Shown in pieces: positions 58,068-64,000 of a stretch of DNA of 64,000 bases. The notes under the pieces were generated by a model. That model did not search any database and was not told where the DNA came from. It worked only from the letters and a program-made list of their open reading frames with translations. Position numbers and translations under genes: made by a program. This DNA comes from JACXVD01 sp020446665 (GTDB lineage Bacteria > Pseudomonadota > Alphaproteobacteria > Sphingomonadales > Sphingomonadaceae). Where the stretch lies: assembly GCA_041396905.1 (NCBI GenBank), contig JAWKXQ010000010.1, positions 32,636 through 96,635 of the forward strand, read 5' to 3'. How positions within the stretch are numbered: the first letter of the stretch is position 1; each line of letters starts with the position of its first letter.

Positions 58068-58370
58068 CTATCGCGGGTTGCGCGATAATGGGCTCACCCT
58101 CCCTGCCGGGCTTTTTATAGCCTTGCCTTGGTTCGCCCGATCAAACCCGTTGGGACCCGGATTGGTGACGGGCGGTTTATCCACCAGCCAGCAGTCTGTC
58201 TTGATAAATACTCTGTACCGGCAAACCTCGTATTGCTTGTTGAGGTTGCGCGGGCTGGTGAAGCTCTTGCCGGTATATTTGTCGCAGGCGAAGCAACGGG
58301 CCTGAGCAGGCGTTGCAACGACGCTGGAAGCGGCAGCGCCCAACAGGGCAATTATGGTCAGTGCTCTCAT
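58068..58370 (-). CDS. Small cysteine-containing secreted protein
   Basis: 100 aa. Signal peptide MRALTIIALLGAAASSVVAT then PAQA, followed by RCFACDKYTGKSF, VCRYRVF and DCWLVDKPP: four Cys in the mature part, likely disulphide-bonded. Family not recognised. Faces nadB tail to tail. Confidence 0.65.
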   Translation of the reverse strand: MRALTIIALLGAAASSVVATPAQARCFACDKYTGKSFTSPRNLNKQYEVCRYRVFIKTDCWLVDKPPVTNPGPNGFDRANQGKAIKSPAGRVSPLSRNPR

Positions 58371-58455
58371 CTCGTGTCTCCGATTGTTTGAGGCCAGCTT
58401 GTGTTTGACCCATATCGGTCGGAACCATCAGGTAATGCGTTCAATGTGCCCTCTT

Positions 58456-58474
58456 AGTTGCATTTCATGCAACT
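58456..58474. promoter_or_regulatory. Inverted repeat AGTTGC-N7-GCAACT upstream of the small secreted protein gene
   Basis: AGTTGC, ATTTCAT, GCAACT; the perfect arms extend to 8 bp (AGTTGCAT and ATGCAACT). It lies 86 bp upstream of the divergent secreted-protein gene and 206 bp upstream of ppk2. Same half-sites and spacing as the site before guaA (43703-43721). The rest of the 309-nt gap 58371-58679 holds no gene that I can support. Confidence 0.45.
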
Positions 58475-58679
58475 CATCATGCGCCCTATCCGTTTGACTC
58501 TGATCCCCTCCAGTCCGAACCTCGTGTCAAGGAAAGACTCGCGGAACATCCTGCTTTTCCAGTGAAAATCATGGGGCCTGCGAGAGCTTTCCGTAAGGAT
58601 TGGCTTGTAGCAATCCGGCGCGTGGGGGTGGCTTGTCCGCCCCGGCGACGGATCGCATTATTGGATAGAGGGGGAGCGC

Positions 58680-59744
58680 ATGGCTCGTACAAATGGCAGC
58701 AGGAAGACTGCGCCGAAAAAGGAAACGCCGCTGGAGCAAGGCCTTGCTGACGAACGGGCGGAGGCCGCCGTTGAAGCGGAAGAAGCGGCGGTTGATGATA
58801 TTGCGAAGCGCGGCGACAGCGCCGGGATCGACGCGATCCTCTCTGGTTCCTCCCCCGATGATGAAGCGCGGCTGCGCCAGCATCTCGGCCTGCCCAAGCC
58901 GCCTGGCAAGCCGCGCGTGGGCAGTGATGAGCTGGCCGATAACTGGCGCGAAGGCGGCTATCCCTACAAATACAAGATGCTGCGCAAGGATTACGAAGCG
59001 GAGAAATTCGTGCTTCAGACCGAGCTGCTCAAGCTGCAGCAATGGGTGCGCGAAAATAACCAGCGGCTGGTGATCCTGTTCGAAGGGCGCGATGCCGCGG
59101 GCAAGGGCGGCACGATCAAGCGCTTCATGGAACATCTCAATCCGCGCGGCGCGCGCGTTGTCGCGCTGGAGAAGCCGAGCGAGGTCGAACGCGGCCAGTG
59201 GTATTTCCAGCGCTATGTCGAGCATTTGCCAACCACGGGCGAAATCGTGCTGTTTGACCGCAGCTGGTACAACCGCGCCGGGGTGGAACGCGTGATGGGT
59301 TTCTGCAGCGACGAGGAATATACCGAATTCCTGCGTCAGGCGCCGGAGTTTGAGCGCAATCTGGTGCGCAGCGGCATCCATCTGATCAAATTCTGGTTCT
59401 CTGTCAGCCAGGAGGAACAGCGCCGCCGCTTTGCAGAGCGCAAGGTTCACCCGCTCAAGCAATGGAAGCTCTCGCCGGTCGATCTCGCCAGCCTCGACAA
59501 ATGGGATGATTACACCAAGGCCAAGGAAGCGATGTTCTTCGCCACCGATACGGCGGATTGCCCCTGGACGGTGGTGAAATCGAACGACAAGAAGCGCGCC
59601 CGGCTCAACGCCATGCGCTACGTCCTCCATTCGCTGCCCTATACCGGCAAGGATCTGGACCGCGTGGGCAGAGTGGATGATCTGCTGGTCGGCCGCGCCA
59701 ATGTGATCCACGAACGCGGCGAATACACATTCGGCAAGGAGTGA
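58680..59744 (+). CDS. ppk2: Polyphosphate kinase 2
   Basis: 354 aa. Walker A FEGRDAAGKGGTIKRFMEHL, Walker B VLFDRSWYNRAGVERVMGF and the lid region with KFWFSVSQEEQRRRFAERKV are complete. The first ~80 residues are a Lys/Ala/Glu-rich extension. PPK2 enzymes make NTPs from NDPs with polyphosphate or the reverse. The ATG at 58680 has AGGGGGAG upstream. Confidence 0.93.
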   Translation: MARTNGSRKTAPKKETPLEQGLADERAEAAVEAEEAAVDDIAKRGDSAGIDAILSGSSPDDEARLRQHLGLPKPPGKPRVGSDELADNWREGGYPYKYKMLRKDYEAEKFVLQTELLKLQQWVRENNQRLVILFEGRDAAGKGGTIKRFMEHLNPRGARVVALEKPSEVERGQWYFQRYVEHLPTTGEIVLFDRSWYNRAGVERVMGFCSDEEYTEFLRQAPEFERNLVRSGIHLIKFWFSVSQEEQRRRFAERKVHPLKQWKLSPVDLASLDKWDDYTKAKEAMFFATDTADCPWTVVKSNDKKRARLNAMRYVLHSLPYTGKDLDRVGRVDDLLVGRANVIHERGEYTFGKE

Positions 59745-59797
59745 TTGCCATCGAGCGGTGATTTTGGGCTAAGGATGCTCCGAAACAGGAGGATGCC

Positions 59798-60691
59798 TTG
59801 CCCGAAACCACCGCCAATGGCCTGATGATCCATTATGATACCCATGGTGACCCTGCCGATCCGGCCATGTTGCTGGTGATGGGGCTGGGCGCGCAGATGA
59901 CGCTATGGCCGGTCGAGCTGGTGGAGGCACTGGTGGCGCGTGGGTTCCATGTCATTCGCTATGACAATCGGGATGTCGGCCTGTCGCAGAAATTCCATGG
60001 CCTGCGTCCGCCGGGCGTGGTCCGGGCCATGCTGATGAAGCGCTTGGGCCTGACGCCGCGCGTGCCCTATTCGCTGGCGGATATGGCTAGCGACGGGATC
60101 GGCCTGCTCGATGCACTGGAGATTGAGCGGGCGCATGTCGTGGGCGCCAGCATGGGCGGCATGATCGTGCAGCATATGGGCTTCTCCCATCCTGAAAGGG
60201 TAGCGTCGCTGACTTCGATCATGTCCACCACCGGCCACGCCAAACTGCCACCGGCGGAAAAGGAAGCGATGCGGGTGCTGCTGAAGCGGCCCGATACAGA
60301 TGATGAAAATGTGGTGGTGGCGCATGGTATGCGCATTGCCCGCACGATTGGCAGCCCAGCCTATCCCTATGATGAGGAGCAGCTGAAGATGCGCGTTACC
60401 CGCGATTTCCACCGCAGCTATTATCCCGAAGGTGTGGGGCGACAAATGGCGGCGATTATTGCCGATGGGTGCCGCCGGGATCGTCTGGCCGCTGTCTCAG
60501 CGCCGACACTGGTGGTGCATGGGGAGGATGATCCGCTGGTAAAGGTCGCCTGCGGGCACGATACCGCCGCGCATATTCCCGGTGCGAATCTGAAATTGTT
60601 CCCCGGCATGGGGCATAATCTCCCGCTCGACCTGGTCGAACCCATGGCAGATGTGATTGCGGGCCATGCCAGGCAGGCTGTGGCGGGGTAA
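59798..60691 (+). CDS. Alpha/beta hydrolase
   Basis: 297 aa beginning at TTG: the perfect AGGAGG site 5 nt before it decides the start (the next in-frame codon lies further in). Nucleophile elbow HVVGASMGGMIVQHM, acid VVHGEDDPLVKV and catalytic His in PGMGHNLPLD form the triad. Resembles esterase/3-oxoadipate enol-lactonase-like hydrolases; substrate unknown. ppk2 lies 53 nt upstream. Confidence 0.88.
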   Translation: MPETTANGLMIHYDTHGDPADPAMLLVMGLGAQMTLWPVELVEALVARGFHVIRYDNRDVGLSQKFHGLRPPGVVRAMLMKRLGLTPRVPYSLADMASDGIGLLDALEIERAHVVGASMGGMIVQHMGFSHPERVASLTSIMSTTGHAKLPPAEKEAMRVLLKRPDTDDENVVVAHGMRIARTIGSPAYPYDEEQLKMRVTRDFHRSYYPEGVGRQMAAIIADGCRRDRLAAVSAPTLVVHGEDDPLVKVACGHDTAAHIPGANLKLFPGMGHNLPLDLVEPMADVIAGHARQAVAG

Positions 60692-61194
60692 GTCGCTCTG
60701 CGCGCGCGCAATTTTACGCAACAAAATCGCCGTGCGAATTTGCGAATGATTCACAGCTGGATTCGATTGATTCAATCACCAAATTTTTCTTCACAGATTC
60801 GATTTGGGGGTTGCGCCTTGCGCCAGTCCAGCTTTTCCCGCGCGTCGCTGCGTTGCAGCAAGGTAATACACCGGCGGCCGGACCGTGCCAGACATGGTTT
60901 ACGCCTGTTTACCCTCTTGCGCGAGAGTCCCGCCTGATTCACTATCTAGTGGTTGGACCGGCGGGTGGACCTACCAGACCTAGTTAATCGCAAGAGGGCC
61001 TGTCACGGCCCGGCGAGGAACGATTCGGTCTGTTTGGGGTGCCTGCCTAGCGGTCCTGTGGGCAGGTCGGTGGACAAGTTTTCGTCCCTGACTGGCCGGA
61101 AAAATGCTAGGCGGGGGTCTTCTTCGCTGAGTCGAACACATGCGGAACATCATGGCCGGGTGGCGATGATCACTTAAGGGGCGAGCGGGGCGTA
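60692..61194 (+). other. 503-nt leader/intergenic region before the ribonucleotide reductase gene
   Basis: No gene with a usable ribosome site was found. The first 130 nt are AT-rich with the direct repeat ATTCGATT and are the likely promoter zone. The remainder is GC-rich and rich in inverted repeats: the nested structure at 60912-60998 and a second stem CCTGCC...GGCAGG (about 61042-61067). A long untranslated leader is therefore likely. Confidence 0.5.
60912..60998 (+). promoter_or_regulatory. Nested inverted repeats, candidate RNA element or NrdR region
   Basis: Three concentric pairs are perfect: CCCTCTTGCG (60912-60921) with CGCAAGAGGG (60989-60998), CCCGCC (60929-60934) with GGCGGG (60960-60965), and the apex CACTATCTAGTG (60940-60951). 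As RNA this would fold into one long arm. As DNA the apex resembles an NrdR box (ACACTATATATAGTGT-like), although the usual second box about 31 bp away was not found. Confidence 0.5.
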
Positions 61195-63199
61195 ATGGAA
61201 TTCAAGGCAAGCGATGAGGCAGCGATGGCGCTGGAGCAGGACATGATGGACGTGAAAGCTCCGGCCGACCCGGCCCCCAAGGCGAAGAAAGCGGCAGTAA
61301 GCATGGATCAGGCAGACACAGGCAGCGATGCGCTCGTCTCTGAAAAGGCGGGCGAAGCGATGGCAGGTGCCATGGCTGAAATGGCCAAGGCCGCAGTGCA
61401 GGATGACAGCAAGAAGGTGATGGATCGCCGCTTCACCATCGTCATCGATAATTCGCGCGATGATCTGTTGACCGAATTCGGCAAGGAAACGCTGACCGAT
61501 CGCTATCTCCTTCCCGGTGAAAGCTATCAGGACCTCTTCGCCCGCGTGGCCGATGCCTATGCAGATGATCAGGATCATGCGCAGCGGCTCTATGATTACA
61601 TCTCCAGCCTGTGGTTCATGCCCGCCACGCCGGTGCTTTCCAATGGCGGGACCACGCGCGGCCTGCCGATTTCCTGCTATCTGAACTCCGTGTCCGATAG
61701 CCTCGACGGGATCGTTGGCACCTGGAACGAGAATGTCTGGCTCGCCTCCAAGGGCGGTGGCATCGGCACCTATTGGGGCAATGTCCGCGGGATTGGCGAG
61801 CCGGTTGGCCTGAATGGCAAGACCAGCGGCATCATCCCCTTCGTGCGCGTGATGGACAGTCTGACGCTGGCCATTTCGCAAGGTTCGCTGCGCCGTGGCA
61901 GTGCCGCTTGCTATATCGACGTACACCATCCGGAGATCGAGGAATTCCTCGAAATCCGCAAACCTTCGGGCGATTTCAACCGCAAGGCGCTGAACCTGCA
62001 CCACGGCGTGCTGGTGACCGATGCCTTTATGGAGGCGGTGCGCGCGGGTGATGATTTCGACCTCATCAGCCCCAAGGATGGCTCCGTGCGCAAGACAGTG
62101 AATGCGCGCGCCCTGTTCCAGAAGCTGGTCGAAAACCGGCCATTACGGGCATTCTATATCGTCTTCTCCGATACAGGAACCGCATGATGCCCAAGCATCA
62201 CCGCGAGCTGGGGCTGAAGGCTTCCAATCTCCACCCTATGCGGAAATCACTCTGCCGACGGGGATCGACCATCTCGGCAATGATCGCAATGGCGGTGTCT
62301 TCGCTCAACTCGGAAAGGGACGAGTGGAACGGCGACAAGCAACCATCTGAAGACGTCATGCGCTTCCTCGACAATGTCCTGCAGGATTATATCGACCGCG
62401 CACTGGACGAGATGGCGCGGGCGAAATATTCCGCCAGCCGCGAACGCTCGGTCGGCATGGGCGTGATGGGTTTCCACTCCTTCCTGCAGAGCAAGAGCAT
62501 CGCGCTGGAAAGCGCCAGCCGGGCGGGAACCTCAAAAAATGTCTGCGCACATCAACGCCAGCGCGAATAGCGAGCCTGATGTTGCCGAGCGGGCCGCACC
62601 GACGCTGCCGAAATGGGCGTGATGGAACGTTTCGCCGCAAGATGGCGATCGCACCGACCGCGTCGATTTCCATCATTTGCGGCGGGGCCAGCGCCTGCAT
62701 CGAGCCGATCCCGGCCAATATCTACACGCATAAGACATTGTCGGGCAGCTTCGTGGTGAAGAACCCCTATCTGGAAGAATTGCTGCGCGAAAAGAGCAAG
62801 GATTCCACCAATGTGTGGAACTCGATCCTCGAAAAGGGTGGCTCGGTCCAGCATCTCGATTTCCTCTCGGCAGAGGAAAAGGCGACCTTCAAGACCAGCT
62901 TTGAAATCGACCAGCGTTACCTGCTCGAATTCGCGGCTGACCGCGCACCCTTCATCGATCAGGCGCAGAGCCTCAACCTCTTCATCCCCGCCGATGTCGA
63001 TAAATGGGATCTGATGATGCTTCACTTCCAGGCATGGGAGAAAGGCATCAAGTCGCTCTATTATTTGCGCAGCAAGAGCGTGCAGCGCGCCGGTTTTGCG
63101 GGTGGCGTAGAGGCAGACAACACAGCCGATGCGCAGAAATTCGAACTCGCCGCCGGGGCGGAAGAGACCGATTACGACGAGTGTCTGAGCTGCCAGTGA
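61195..63199 (+). pseudogene. nrdA: Ribonucleoside-diphosphate reductase alpha subunit, frameshifted in the middle
   Basis: The first ~310 codons (61195 to about 62125) and the last ~185 (about 62640 to 63199) read as a normal class I NrdA: FMPATPVLSNGGTTRGLPIS, GSAACYIDVHHPEIEEFLEI, then IAPTASISIICGGASACIEP and the C-terminal ETDYDECLSCQ. Between about 62125 and 62640 the frame changes at least five times and conserved pieces appear in turn in different frames (MMPKHHRELGLK, EITLPTGIDHLGNDR, DVMRFLDNVLQDYID, MGVMERF). Because the enzyme is normally essential and both flanks are pristine, a locally bad consensus sequence is as likely as a real pseudogene. No nrdB is in the window. Confidence 0.85.
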
Positions 63200-63223
63200 C
63201 CGGGTAATGGCAGCGCAGCTGGC

Positions 63224-63244
63224 TCCCTCTCTTTCGGAGAGGGG
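63224..63244 (+). terminator. Hairpin after the reductase gene
   Basis: CCCTCTC, loop TTTCG, GAGAGGG lies 26 nt after the stop at 63199; an ATTTTT run follows about 25 nt later, so it is an imperfect intrinsic terminator. The CCCTCTC/GAGAGGG arms also resemble the ends of the palindromic elements at 1748-1900 and 8096-8236. Confidence 0.45.
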
Positions 63245-63368
63245 GCAGCTTAGTCAGGCGCGTCATTTTTCTGGCTCCCTTGCTGCAATGCAACAAGCGT
63301 GGTTGAATGCTGGTGTCAGGCTGGGTAGGGATGCTCGCCATGATTGAATCGACCATGGCAGGTGCGGA

Positions 63369-64000
63369 ATGGCTCTCAAGAAACTGATCCGCGATCTGCT
63401 CTCACCGCATCCTTCATTGTTCATTCCGCTATACCGGATGCTCGCGCCCGCAACGCATCAGAAGCTGCTGATCGGGCCGGATACGGATATTGTGATCGAG
63501 GGCTATGCCCGTTCGGCCAACACGTTTTCCGTAGTAGCCTTTGAAAAGGCGCAACAGGATGAGGTGAAGGTCGCGCACCATCTCCATGCTGAGGCGCAAA
63601 TCCTGCAGGGTGTTCAGCGTGGATTGCCGGTAATCGCGCTGATCCGACAGCCCGCAGATGCCATTCGCAGCCTGAAGGTCGCATTCCCCGGTGATGACGA
63701 AAACCAGTTGCTGCGCCGTTATGTCGCCTTTTATCAAGCCGTCGAACGGGTGAAGGATCATGTGGTGATCGCTGAGTTCAGCCGGGTCACGAGTGACTTC
63801 GGCTCGATCATCGCGGAAGTGAACGCAAAATTCGGCACGGATTTCAGCTTGTTCGCAACCTCTGATGATGCGGTAGAGGGTGTGTTCTCCAGCATCGATA
63901 CGATCAATCGCGATCGCAAGGGTGACAAGGATCTGATCGCGCGCCCCGCAGCACACAAGGAAAAGGCGAAAACCAGCGTCACGCTCGATTTTGATCCGGC
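63369..64000 (+). CDS. Sulfotransferase-like P-loop protein, 3' end cut by window edge
   Basis: An open frame of 210 codons runs to the window edge from ATG 63369 (AGGTG upstream). The block VIEGYARSANTFSVVAFEKA resembles the 5'-phosphosulfate loop of PAPS-dependent sulfotransferases, and VIALIRQPADAIRSLKVAF fits the 3'-phosphate-binding Arg/Ser motif. Acceptor unknown. The minus-strand ORF over the same DNA lacks any recognisable motif. Confidence 0.65.
   Translation, partial: MALKKLIRDLLSPHPSLFIPLYRMLAPATHQKLLIGPDTDIVIEGYARSANTFSVVAFEKAQQDEVKVAHHLHAEAQILQGVQRGLPVIALIRQPADAIRSLKVAFPGDDENQLLRRYVAFYQAVERVKDHVVIAEFSRVTSDFGSIIAEVNAKFGTDFSLFATSDDAVEGVFSSIDTINRDRKGDKDLIARPAAHKEKAKTSVTLDFDP

Noticed and set aside
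58467..58565. 32-codon ORF starting inside the AGTTGC-N7-GCAACT repeat
   Set aside because: No ribosome site, start lies within the inverted repeat, residue pattern not protein-like.
60912..61194. Cobalamin riboswitch before the reductase gene
   Set aside because: No B12-box-like sequence was found and the enzyme looks like class I, not the B12-dependent class II.
63429..63956. 175-codon minus-strand open frame at the window end
   Set aside because: It is antisense to the sulfotransferase-like frame, which has a better start context and recognisable nucleotide-binding motifs.

Overview
This 64 kb window of high-GC bacterial DNA most likely comes from a sphingomonad alphaproteobacterium (Sphingomonadales, perhaps Erythrobacteraceae). 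The organism call is inference from protein character, from the flbD/sigma-54 style of flagellar control and from the families of palindromic intergenic repeats. No rRNA, tRNA, CRISPR array, insertion sequence or phage module was seen. Everything was read by eye, so family calls rest on motifs, length and context rather than searches.

Layout. (1) 1-1.65 kb: tyrosine catabolism (hppD and a truncated VOC-family gene). (2) 1.9-37.8 kb: a nearly complete flagellar locus. The minus-strand block carries fliA, flhA, a lytic transglycosylase, flgN, flgM, flgA and an unusual MotA/MotB-like pair. The plus-strand block carries flgBCDEFGHIJKL, motAB, a HAD-domain protein plus methyltransferase, (minus) flagellin fliC, the sigma-54 activator flbD, fliEFGHIJKLMNOPQR, flhB, fliD and fliS. 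(3) 37.8-43.6 kb, minus strand: flavoprotein, M50-type protease, AI-2E-family membrane protein, gyrB and a 27-aa peptide gene with its own terminator. (4) 43.8-49 kb: guaA followed by an AT-rich foreign-looking ORF, a toxin-antitoxin pair, then a cytochrome P450-TetR operon with a clear operator. (5) 49-55.3 kb: YceI lipoprotein, DUF268 methyltransferase-like protein, two paralogous small secreted proteins, tldD split by a frameshift, and three DUF4402 proteins with pilin-like C-termini around a zinc-finger protein. (6) 55.4-64 kb: ABC ATPase, nadB, small Cys-rich secreted protein, ppk2, alpha/beta hydrolase, a 500-nt structured leader, a ribonucleotide reductase gene corrupted in its middle, and a truncated sulfotransferase-like gene.

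How the flagellar genes work together: FlbD with sigma-54 probably drives hook-basal-body operons; good -24/-12 elements lie before flgB, before the transglycosylase-flhA-fliA operon and before fliC. FliA is held by FlgM and should act late; a FliA-like promoter lies before the HAD-methyltransferase pair and another, weaker one before fliC. The system combines FliA/FlgM/FliD/FliS with FlbD, and flaF/flbT and chemotaxis genes are not in the window. Several parts are reduced: FlgD is 103 aa, FlgE 268 aa, FlgJ lacks its hydrolase domain, and FliM lacks the usual N-terminal CheY-binding peptide.

The best leads for something undescribed are the second stator-like pair in the flagellar locus, the DUF4402 pilin-like trio, the 27-aa peptide gene, the structured leader before the reductase gene, and a shared AGTTGC-N7-GCAACT element at two intergenic sites.
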